Source: Bacteroidales bacterium UBA4070 (lineage in GTDB: Bacteria; Bacteroidota; Bacteroidia; Bacteroidales; VadinHA17). From it: a stretch of DNA of 13,888 bases. A program made the position numbers and the translations under genes. The DNA is taken from positions 1-13,888 of the forward strand of contig DFYY01000017.1 of assembly GCA_002383485.1 (NCBI GenBank), in the 5' to 3' direction. Numbering within the stretch: the first letter of the stretch is position 1; each line of letters begins with the position of its first letter. The notes under the pieces are model-generated. The model made no database searches, had not been told where the DNA came from, and saw only the letters and a list, made by a program, of their open reading frames with translations. This document shows, piece by piece, positions 7,003 through 13,177 of the stretch.

Positions 7003-10000
7003 ATGAGAAAGAGCTTTCTGACCCTGCTTGCTGCTATTGCAACATTACTGCTGACTTTTTCCGGAGTACGACCCGCTGAAAACAATCTTCCCTGGAAGAA
7101 TTTTGCCGGGGATCCGAAGGTTGACAGCATTCTCAGTACATTGACTATCAAGGAGATGATTGCACAGCTGATATGGATTCCCGCATGGGCTGATGAAAAG
7201 GGCGGCAACTACCGGCAGGTGGAGGATCTGGTGACGAAGCACGGTGTGGGAGGCATCATTTTCTTTGAAGGATCGCGTGACCTGCAGGTTGACTTCACAA
7301 AACGGATAAACCAGGCTTCACGGATTCCGCTGATAATTGCGCAGGATGCCGAATGGGGCACCGGCATGAGGCTTCGCGAAGTGGAGGACTTCCCGTACCA
7401 GATGACCATGGGAGCAGTGCAGAATGACTCACTGATATACAGGATGGGCGCTGCCGTTGCCTGGCAGTGCCGTGATATAGGAGTAAACCTGAACCTGGCA
7501 CCGGTTGCCGACGTGAATAACAATCCTCTGAATCCGGTCATCAACTATCGCTCATTCGGCGAGGATCCGGAACAGGTTGCCGGAAAGGCAGTGATGTATA
7601 TGAAAGGCATGCAGGATAACGGTATCATCGCCTGCGCGAAGCATTTTCCGGGACATGGCGACACCGACACCGATTCACACACCGGCCTTCCCGTCATCAG
7701 GGGTGACCGCAACCGCTTCGATCAGGTGGAACTTGTTCCGTTCAGGAGACTTATCGATGAGGGCATCGGGGCAGTGATGACGGCACACATAAGTGTTCCC
7801 GGACTCGATGAGTCAGCAATCCCGGCAACATTTTCCGGCAAAGTTATCAGTGGACTCCTTCGCGAAGAGTCCCATTTCAGGGGACTGGTCCTCACCGATG
7901 CGATGAACATGGCCGGCGCCACCATGACTTTTCCTTCCGGTATTGCCGATGCAGAGGCCCTGAAAGCGGGCAATGACATCATAGAATATTCCACCGACCC
8001 GGTCCGTGCCATAGATGAGATAGCCGGAAGGGTTGAAAAGGGAGAGATTGCTGTCAGCGAGATTAAGGACAGATGCCGTAAACTGCTGGAGGCCAAGATG
8101 TGGCTTGAGAGTCAGAAGCCTATAACGGGCGACTCTCCCGCTGGCTATAATGACTCTGCGGCACCTGTTTTTACCGAAAAACCAGCATCTTCTGTTTCGG
8201 AAAATCCGGCACTTTCTGTTTCGGGGAAAACGGCACAGATACCTGCCGGCATCCCGGGACCGGAGCATCCGGTACTGATCCGCGATCTTTATGCCGGCGC
8301 CATGACCTTGCTGGAAAACAACAATAACCTGTTGCCGCTTGGAAGGCTGGATCAGACAAGAATTGCCACAGTATCAGTCAACAGACTGGCAATGACCGAG
8401 TTTCAGAAGATGACCGACAGGTACACTAATGCAGATCATTTTTTCATAGACCCCTCAAACGAGCAGGGGGCGAAGTTCGTACTGTCAAAACTCAGAAACT
8501 ATGATGTTGTGATTGCCGGATTCTGCGCCCTGGAACAAAAACCTGCAGGGCTGTATGGTGTTACTCCTGCTCTGAACCGGGTATTTGCCGCTATAGCTGC
8601 TCTTGACCGGTCCGCAGTTATATGGTTCGGCAATCCTTATGGGATCGCGCGGCTTGACATGACCGTGAAGCCCTCTGCACTTCTTGTTGCTTACCAGGAT
8701 AACAGTTACACGCACCAGGTAGCGGTGCAGGTTCTCTTTGGCGCTATCGGCGCCTCCGGAAGACTGCCTGTGACAGTCAATGAAATATACCCTCTCGGCT
8801 CAGGAATCAAGACAGCCGGCAACCTCAGGCTGCAGTTCGGGTTTCCTGAAAACGCAGGCCTCTCGACGGTGAGGCTGATCAGCAGGATCGACTCGATAGT
8901 AAAGGAAGGGCTTGACTCTCTCGCCTTCCCAGGCTGCCATGTACTAATAGCCCGGAGAGGCATTGTGGTATTAAACAAGTGCTACGGATTTCATCTCTAT
9001 GACAGCACCGAGGCAGTAAGTGAACATGATTTGTGGGACCTGGCCTCTGTTACCAAGGTCTCCGCAGCCACCCCCTCACTCATGCTGCTCAGTGACCGCG
9101 GGGTGTTTGATCCGGACAAGACCCTCGGGTACTACCTTCCCTGGTATCGTTTCTCGGACAAGGGTGACATGGTGCTGCGTGATATGCTTGCACACCAGGC
9201 GGGACTGAGATCATGGATACCGTTCTGGAGGAACACTCTGGAGAATGACAGCACATTCAAAAAAGGGGTCTTCAGCGATTATACCAACCGCAGGTTTGCC
9301 CTTCCGGTTACCGACTCGCTATACATGAACCGTCATTACCTTAAGGATATGTTCAGGGAGATACGAGACAGTCCTGTAGGAAGCAAGAAATATGTCTATT
9401 CAGATCTTACCTTCATACTTGCAGCAGAGATCATTGAGAGTCTCACTGACAGCACCATTGACAAATTCGCGCCGGCCAACATTTACCGGCCCATCGGTGC
9501 CTTCAACATCACCTATAATCCGCTTGAGAAATATCCGCCTGAGCGCATTGTCCCCACCGAGTTTGATTCCCTTTTCAGGAAACAATTGCTCAGGGGCACG
9601 GTACATGACGAGGGGACAGCCATGCTGGGTGGAGTGTCAGGTCATGCAGGCCTTTTCTCAACAGGCAATGATCTCCTCAAACTGGTTGAGATGTACCGCA
9701 GGGGAGGCGAATACGGAGGTGTCAGGGTTCTGAGCAGCGATGTGCTGAAGGAGTTCACAAGGGTGCAGTATCCCGAGAATGAGAACCGCAGGGCGCTGGG
9801 GTTTGACAAACCCCTGCTGGGTAATGACACCATTCCGCCCGATGAGGCCTATCCGTGTCACTCCGCATCCCCGTCAAGTTTCGGGCACTCAGGGTTCACC
9901 GGCACCTTTATCTGGTGTGACCCTGAGGAGGAGATATCATATGTTTTCCTCAGCAACCGGGTATACCCTACCAGGAATAATAACCAGCTGTCAAACCTCT

Positions 10001-10050
10001 CCATCAGGGGAAGGATATTACAGGCAGTGTATGATGCAAGGACAGATTGA
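7003..10050 (+). CDS. Exported NagZ-type GH3 beta-N-acetylglucosaminidase fused to beta-lactamase-fold serine hydrolase
   Basis: This is a 1015-residue protein. A basic N-terminus and hydrophobic stretch (residues 1-21) act as a Sec signal peptide, so it works in the periplasm or outside the cell. Residues about 40-375 are a GH3 N-terminal domain with NagZ features: NPVINYRSFGEDP, KHFPGHG at 213-219, the D224-S-H226 catalytic acid/base dyad of NagZ enzymes, and the nucleophile D299 in LTDAMNMAGA. A repeat-bearing linker (about 376-416) leads to a GH3 C-terminal-like domain (about 420-620). Residues about 630-1010 are a class-C-beta-lactamase-fold hydrolase with SVTK (S682, K685), YSD (Y799) and HSG (H962-G964), standing for SxxK, YxN and KTG. 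It probably cleaves GlcNAc from muropeptides and hydrolyses the peptide/lactyl amide or another ester/amide. As I recall, Bacillus uses separate NagZ and AmiE proteins for such steps. It is divergent to the AmgK/MurU operon. Confidence 0.9.
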   Translation: MRKSFLTLLAAIATLLLTFSGVRPAENNLPWKNFAGDPKVDSILSTLTIKEMIAQLIWIPAWADEKGGNYRQVEDLVTKHGVGGIIFFEGSRDLQVDFTKRINQASRIPLIIAQDAEWGTGMRLREVEDFPYQMTMGAVQNDSLIYRMGAAVAWQCRDIGVNLNLAPVADVNNNPLNPVINYRSFGEDPEQVAGKAVMYMKGMQDNGIIACAKHFPGHGDTDTDSHTGLPVIRGDRNRFDQVELVPFRRLIDEGIGAVMTAHISVPGLDESAIPATFSGKVISGLLREESHFRGLVLTDAMNMAGATMTFPSGIADAEALKAGNDIIEYSTDPVRAIDEIAGRVEKGEIAVSEIKDRCRKLLEAKMWLESQKPITGDSPAGYNDSAAPVFTEKPASSVSENPALSVSGKTAQIPAGIPGPEHPVLIRDLYAGAMTLLENNNNLLPLGRLDQTRIATVSVNRLAMTEFQKMTDRYTNADHFFIDPSNEQGAKFVLSKLRNYDVVIAGFCALEQKPAGLYGVTPALNRVFAAIAALDRSAVIWFGNPYGIARLDMTVKPSALLVAYQDNSYTHQVAVQVLFGAIGASGRLPVTVNEIYPLGSGIKTAGNLRLQFGFPENAGLSTVRLISRIDSIVKEGLDSLAFPGCHVLIARRGIVVLNKCYGFHLYDSTEAVSEHDLWDLASVTKVSAATPSLMLLSDRGVFDPDKTLGYYLPWYRFSDKGDMVLRDMLAHQAGLRSWIPFWRNTLENDSTFKKGVFSDYTNRRFALPVTDSLYMNRHYLKDMFREIRDSPVGSKKYVYSDLTFILAAEIIESLTDSTIDKFAPANIYRPIGAFNITYNPLEKYPPERIVPTEFDSLFRKQLLRGTVHDEGTAMLGGVSGHAGLFSTGNDLLKLVEMYRRGGEYGGVRVLSSDVLKEFTRVQYPENENRRALGFDKPLLGNDTIPPDEAYPCHSASPSSFGHSGFTGTFIWCDPEEEISYVFLSNRVYPTRNNNQLSNLSIRGRILQAVYDARTD
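8176..8223 (+). repeat. Two tandem 24-bp in-frame repeats in the linker of the GH3 fusion
   Basis: Units at 8176-8199 and 8200-8223 are identical at 20 of 24 bases and both end in TTCTGTTTCG. They encode EKPASSVS (residues 392-399) and ENPALSVS (400-407). A degenerate third unit (GKTAQIP) follows. The repeat lies in a Ser/Pro/Ala-rich linker between the catalytic GH3 domain and the following domain, so its length may vary by slippage without harming either fold. Confidence 0.75.
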
Positions 10051-10122
10051 TTTGCGATTTGCGATGTGCGATTTCGGAATTGCGAATTTTAAAAATCGGA
10101 AATCGCAACCCGGAAATCGCAA
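10051..10122. repeat. Nested inverted/direct repeat cluster downstream of the GH3 fusion
   Basis: Starting right after the stop codon are direct copies of TTTGCGA (10051-10057, 10058-10064) and the nested inverted pairs TTGCGATTT (10052-10060) with AAATCGCAA (10114-10122), and TGCGATTT (10067-10074) with AAATCGCA (10100-10107). The right side is itself a direct repeat of CGGAAATCGCAA (10097-10108 and 10111-10122). Transcribed, it would fold into one long interrupted hairpin. It resembles the dispersed intergenic palindromic repeats seen in many Bacteroidota genomes, but copies elsewhere in this genome cannot be checked here. Confidence 0.7.
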
Positions 10123-10124
10123 TT

Positions 10125-10153
10125 AAAAAAAGTTGCTCTTCGCAGCTTTTTTT
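10125..10153. terminator. Strong intrinsic terminator, symmetric in both directions
   Basis: Seven A residues plus GTTGC (10125-10136), a TCTTC loop, then GCAGC and seven T residues (10142-10153) form a 12-bp stem with one G-U wobble, flanked by an A-tract and a T-tract. It can stop transcription from the GH3 fusion gene and, in mirror, any reading from the right. It also marks the edge between the salvage locus and the AT-richer accessory DNA. Confidence 0.85.
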
Positions 10154-10313
10154 GTCATGTGCCCAGGACAAGTATTGAACTATGGTTAACGATGGTTTTT
10201 AATGAGCAAAAACGAATATTTGCACCACGTTATTTTATAAGCTGATTTATAATACTTTAAAGGTTGCTACAATCCCGATAAGATCAATAACAGTTATTCA
10301 AATGTATTCAAAA

Positions 10314-10335
10314 ATAACCACGTTTGCGCGGTTAT
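10314..10335. repeat. Inverted repeat (9-bp arms, one mismatch) upstream of integrase
   Basis: ATAACCACG (10314-10322) faces CGCGGTTAT (10327-10335) across a TTTG loop, with one A-C mismatch. It directly abuts the next dyad at 10336-10363, forming a tandem pair of hairpin-capable sites 20-70 bases before the integrase ATG. Plausible roles are an operator for integrase expression or a recombinase/excisionase binding site. Confidence 0.6.
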
Positions 10336-10363
10336 GTGGTGCAAATTTCATAACTTGCACCAC
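10336..10363. repeat. Perfect 9-bp inverted repeat GTGGTGCAA/TTGCACCAC upstream of integrase
   Basis: The arms lie at 10336-10344 and 10355-10363 with a 10-base spacer. A third copy of the same word, in direct orientation to the right arm, lies at 10218-10228 (ATTTGCACCAC), where the match to the left arm extends to 11 bp. Three occurrences of a 9-mer in 150 bases, placed before an integrase, point to repeated protein-binding sites. Confidence 0.65.
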
Positions 10364-10383
10364 CATTAAAACTAATCTTGATC

Positions 10384-11727
10384 ATGGCGACCGTAACAGC
10401 ATTCATCAGGGTATCGAAAAAAAAGGTTGAAAAAGCACATGTCCGGTTTCGGCTTCGAGACGGGCGTGACCTTCAGTTATTCCACAAAAGCAAATTTGAA
10501 ATCAATCCGGATCATTGGGATAAGTCCAAACAGGAAATCAAGGCGAAGATCCTTTATGATACGAAAAAGCGAGCTGAATTCAATCAGAATGTAGCCAGTA
10601 GAAAGAAGCTGATTCTTGACGTTTACAATAAATATCCGGACAAAAAGAATATCACTTCGGAAATCCTTGACATTGAAATTGACAAAGAATTGCATCCTGA
10701 GAATTACGGCCTGATCGAAAAGCCGGAAAAGTTCTTTGAAACATTCCTTGACTTCATTGCAGCAAAGAAAATGGCCGAATCAAGGAAGCGGGCTTTCATG
10801 GTCATTTATCGATCACTGCAACGCTATGAAGTTTATAAAAGGATTACCGGACCGAAAGCATTCACACTTTCCCTGAATGACATTACAGCCGTCACACTCC
10901 GAGACTTTGAACGGTTTCTTATTGAGGAACACACCTATTTTGAGAAATACCCGAAGATTTACGAAGCCATTCCAGAAGTACACAAAACCCGCAAAAGTCC
11001 GAAGCCTGAGAAACGCGGACAAAACACACTGAACGGGATCTTCGTCAAGTTCCGGACGTTCTTCCTTTGGGCGATTGATAACGGAAAAACCACCAACAAC
11101 CCATTTAAAGCTTTCAAGATTGAAGATTCGGTCTATGGAACACCGTTCTACATTACGATTGAGGAAAGGAACAAGATTTTAAATACTGACCTTTCAGAAA
11201 ATCCAACCCTGGCAACCCAGCGAGACATTTTTGTCTTTCAATGCCTGATCGGGTGCCGTGTTAGTGACCTGATGAAATTCACGCGGGACAATATCATCAA
11301 TGGAGCTGTTGAATACATTGCCCGGAAGACCACGCACGGGAATCCGGTTACTGTTCGGGTGCCATTGAACTCCATTGCAAAGCAGATCCTTGACCGGTAC
11401 AAAGACTATAAAGGCCCGGGGCTGCTTCCTTTCATTGTCGAACAACGTTATAATGACTATATCAAACTAATGTTCGAAAAGGCTGAAATAACCCGCATAG
11501 TAACTGTACTTAATCCGACAACCCGCCAAGCTGAGCAAAGACCGATCAATGAGGTTGCAAGCTCACACCTTGCCCGGCGCTGCTTTGTCGGGAATCTTTA
11601 CAAACAGGTGAAAGATCCTAACCTGGTGGGCGCTTTGTCCGGTCACAAGGAAGGTTCAAAAGCATTTGCCCGATACCGGGAAATTGATGAACAGATGAAA
11701 ACTGATCTTGTTAAAATGCTGGAATGA
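10384..11727 (+). CDS. Tyrosine recombinase/integrase of a mobile element
   Basis: This is a 447-residue site-specific recombinase of the Bacteroidetes integrase type. The N-terminal part (about 1-100) resembles the arm-binding domain, about 115-235 is a SAM-like core-binding domain, and about 260-447 is the catalytic domain. Catalytic residues are all visible: R292 in GCRVSDL, K315 in the beta-hairpin YIARKTTHG, H395-L-A-R398 in SSHLARR, H421 in SGHKEGS, and the nucleophile Y431 in FARY. The frame extends two codons upstream to TTG 10378, but the ATG at 10384 is the better start. The recombinase appears intact. Base composition is intermediate between the left-hand chromosomal genes and the AT-rich cassette on the right. 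It most likely integrates and excises the element whose left end lies just upstream. Target site and element class (integrative conjugative versus cargo-type) are unknown. Confidence 0.93.
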   Translation: MATVTAFIRVSKKKVEKAHVRFRLRDGRDLQLFHKSKFEINPDHWDKSKQEIKAKILYDTKKRAEFNQNVASRKKLILDVYNKYPDKKNITSEILDIEIDKELHPENYGLIEKPEKFFETFLDFIAAKKMAESRKRAFMVIYRSLQRYEVYKRITGPKAFTLSLNDITAVTLRDFERFLIEEHTYFEKYPKIYEAIPEVHKTRKSPKPEKRGQNTLNGIFVKFRTFFLWAIDNGKTTNNPFKAFKIEDSVYGTPFYITIEERNKILNTDLSENPTLATQRDIFVFQCLIGCRVSDLMKFTRDNIINGAVEYIARKTTHGNPVTVRVPLNSIAKQILDRYKDYKGPGLLPFIVEQRYNDYIKLMFEKAEITRIVTVLNPTTRQAEQRPINEVASSHLARRCFVGNLYKQVKDPNLVGALSGHKEGSKAFARYREIDEQMKTDLVKMLE

Positions 11728-12008
11728 TGGAACGACACAATAAACCGAACATGACCTGTGAACAGCTGTTCGAATATTACCGGAACCAGAATTCAGAATA
11801 CGCTTCGCTTGTTAAAATGCTGCCCGGCGCTGCTGGTAGCCTTGAAAGGACATGCCAGATACTTGAACAGTGTCAGAAGGAAAATAAAAGGCTTTTTGGG
11901 TACTATCCCGGCATTGATCAGCGTTCCTATGATACTGTTCCAGAGCTTGAAACAATGGAACCCATAGGTAGTATCATTGATGGATACCTATATTTGCAAC
12001 GCAGTTGA
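11724..12008 (+). CDS. Small hypothetical protein coupled to the integrase
   Basis: This is a 94-residue protein of unknown function. Its ATG (11724) overlaps the integrase stop codon (TGA 11725-11727), so it is translationally coupled to the recombinase and probably shares its message. The first two codons are both ATG. The sequence is polar, with likely helical N-terminal and central parts (residues about 10-60, including SLERTCQILEQCQKENKRL) and an acidic C-terminal half; there is no membrane segment or signal peptide. I recognise no domain. The coupling suggests a role with the integrase, for example a recombination directionality factor or accessory protein, but no winged-helix or MerR-like motif is apparent. 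Confidence is in the gene being real, not in a function. Confidence 0.65.
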   Translation: MMERHNKPNMTCEQLFEYYRNQNSEYASLVKMLPGAAGSLERTCQILEQCQKENKRLFGYYPGIDQRSYDTVPELETMEPIGSIIDGYLYLQRS

Positions 12009-12020
12009 GAGCCTTATTCT

Positions 12021-12052
12021 TTTGCTTTCTGTTATTAAATTGCTTAGTTTTG
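12021..12052 (+). promoter_or_regulatory. Bacteroidetes-type promoter of the three-gene cassette
   Basis: A TTTG -33 box (12021-12024), a 20-base spacer, and TAGTTTTG (12045-12052, matching TAnnTTTG) make the only complete -33/-7 promoter I find in the window. Transcription would start near 12059, about 10 bases ahead of the ATG at 12070. It shows that the cassette can be expressed independently of the integrase. Confidence 0.6.
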
Positions 12053-12065
12053 AATTCAAATAAGC
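12042..12065. promoter_or_regulatory. Candidate operator: dyad over the -7 box and transcription start
   Basis: A perfect 12-bp palindrome TTTGAATTCAAA (12049-12060) is flanked by GCTTA (12042-12046) and its inverse TAAGC (12061-12065), with a 2-base offset on the left. The dyad covers the -7 element and the predicted start site, where a bound repressor would block transcription. No regulator gene is recognised in the cassette, so the binding protein is unknown. Confidence 0.45.
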
Positions 12066-12069
12066 AGAT

Positions 12070-12834
12070 ATGAGTAAATTACGACATGCACCCTTAATTG
12101 AGGTCATTTTCGAATTGCACTGGCATTCAAATAATCCCAATGAACTTAATGCCGATCTCAATAAGTTTGAAGTGAGTCTGGGGGGTATGTTTATTGCTTT
12201 AAAACAGGAATTTCCTAAACTCATTGATCTACGTCCGGATAATCAAATCCCATTAGGCATTTTTCGGGACAAACCGACGCACCGATTTATGGCAGACGGA
12301 CCGAATCCGTTAAATTATCCCATCTACCAATTAGGACCAGGATTGCTGACTGTAAATACAATTGATGAAAAATACGATTGGGATGAATTTTCAGCTCTAA
12401 TACTGAGAGTCAATGAATCATTGAGTAATTTGTATCAGTTTGATCCTAACAAAGAGCTTACTTTGGTGTTAAAGTACCTGGACTTTTATAAATTAGATCT
12501 TACTAAGGATATGAGAGAATCATATCGAGAATTGTTTAAGTTTCAGATTGATTTAGGCCCAGCAGTACCGGAAAATATCAGTCCGTTGTTATTAAACATC
12601 GAATCTGGATATAAAACCGACTCGGGGACAGTAAATTTCTCTTTAAAAAGAGGAGGGATGTTAAAAAACGGGGAAAATGTTGAAGGAATTGTTTTCGAGA
12701 ACGGCATTCAATTAAAGATCAAAGCAGAAAACTATTTAGAGACGTTGAAAAACTGGCTTTCTGAATCGCACGAGGTTATCAGCACCTTTTTTAAAGAAAT
12801 AACCAAAGGTCCAACTTACGAAAGTTTCAAATAA
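12070..12834 (+). CDS. TIGR04255-like family protein
   Basis: This is a 254-residue protein resembling the sporadically distributed TIGR04255 family. The diagnostic N-terminus LRHAPLIEVIFELHW (residues 4-18) is present, followed by a mid-region strand pattern (YQLGPGLLTVNT) and the C-terminal helix pattern NWLSESHEVISTFFKEITK. No enzymatic motif, signal peptide or membrane segment is visible. Members of this family occur patchily and often beside mobile elements; their biochemical function is not established as far as I know. It is the first gene of a tight operon with its own promoter: the next gene begins one base after its stop codon. The region is clearly richer in A and T than the salvage genes upstream, which fits acquisition by transfer. 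Confidence 0.75.
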   Translation: MSKLRHAPLIEVIFELHWHSNNPNELNADLNKFEVSLGGMFIALKQEFPKLIDLRPDNQIPLGIFRDKPTHRFMADGPNPLNYPIYQLGPGLLTVNTIDEKYDWDEFSALILRVNESLSNLYQFDPNKELTLVLKYLDFYKLDLTKDMRESYRELFKFQIDLGPAVPENISPLLLNIESGYKTDSGTVNFSLKRGGMLKNGENVEGIVFENGIQLKIKAENYLETLKNWLSESHEVISTFFKEITKGPTYESFK

Positions 12835-12835
12835 A

Positions 12836-13177
12836 ATGACATCAAACGAATCACGGCAATTAAATTATACCGTTATTTCAGCTCCAACATCTTCGTCGGT
12901 AATAAACCAGGAAGAAGTTCATTTTAAGAGATCCAACATTATAGCACCATTCATTTTTACACTTATGACCATGACAGCAGGTCCATCAATTATTCAAGGT
13001 GATATTTCAGTTGTTTCGCAGCCGGTGACTGTTTGCCAGACAATTGATATTGCTCAACCTCTGAGCAATGAAGAAATTTTACAGAAATTCATTTCAAAAC
13101 TTGTTCTTGAGAGTAAAGAAATGGATCGCGAAATTGCTGGAATAGTCAACAAGGATTACAGGGATCTGTTATGGTAG
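12836..13177 (+). CDS. Small hypothetical protein with one hydrophobic segment (cassette gene 2)
   Basis: This 113-residue protein has no recognised family. The N-terminal third is polar, then KRSN is followed by a hydrophobic stretch at about 35-53 (IIAPFIFTLMTMTAGPSII) that could be a single transmembrane helix. After an extended middle part comes a C-terminal acidic/basic helix of about 77-113 (SNEEILQKFISKL onward). The basic residues before the segment suggest an N-in orientation with the C-terminal helix outside, but one glycine/proline-containing stretch is weak evidence and it could be a soluble buried helix. It begins 1 base after the TIGR04255 stop, and its stop overlaps the next start (ATGGTAG, 13171-13177), so all three products are probably made together, perhaps as a complex. 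Confidence 0.65.
   Translation: MTSNESRQLNYTVISAPTSSSVINQEEVHFKRSNIIAPFIFTLMTMTAGPSIIQGDISVVSQPVTVCQTIDIAQPLSNEEILQKFISKLVLESKEMDREIAGIVNKDYRDLLW

Larger units (their letters stand above)
10154..10383. other. Intergenic region upstream of integrase; candidate attachment/regulatory region
   Basis: No gene, tRNA or TAnnTTTG promoter is recognised in these 230 bases. It is AT-rich and contains repeated sites: ATTTGCACCAC (10218-10228), its exact inverse GTGGTGCAAAT (10336-10346), and TTGCACCAC again (10355-10363). A further dyad lies at 10314-10335. A TATTCAAA direct repeat occurs near 10294-10301 and 10305-10312. Its place next to an integrase gene and at a base-composition change suggests the left end (attL or arm sites) of an integrated element. 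The exact core site cannot be defined without the other end. Confidence 0.4.

Noticed and set aside
10051..10122. Possible CRISPR array
   Set aside because: The repeated words are short, nested and inverted, with no regular spacers and no cas genes nearby.
10154..10383. tRNA or other structured RNA as integration target
   Set aside because: No cloverleaf, CCA end or T-loop-like sequence is present; the hairpins are better explained as protein-binding dyads.
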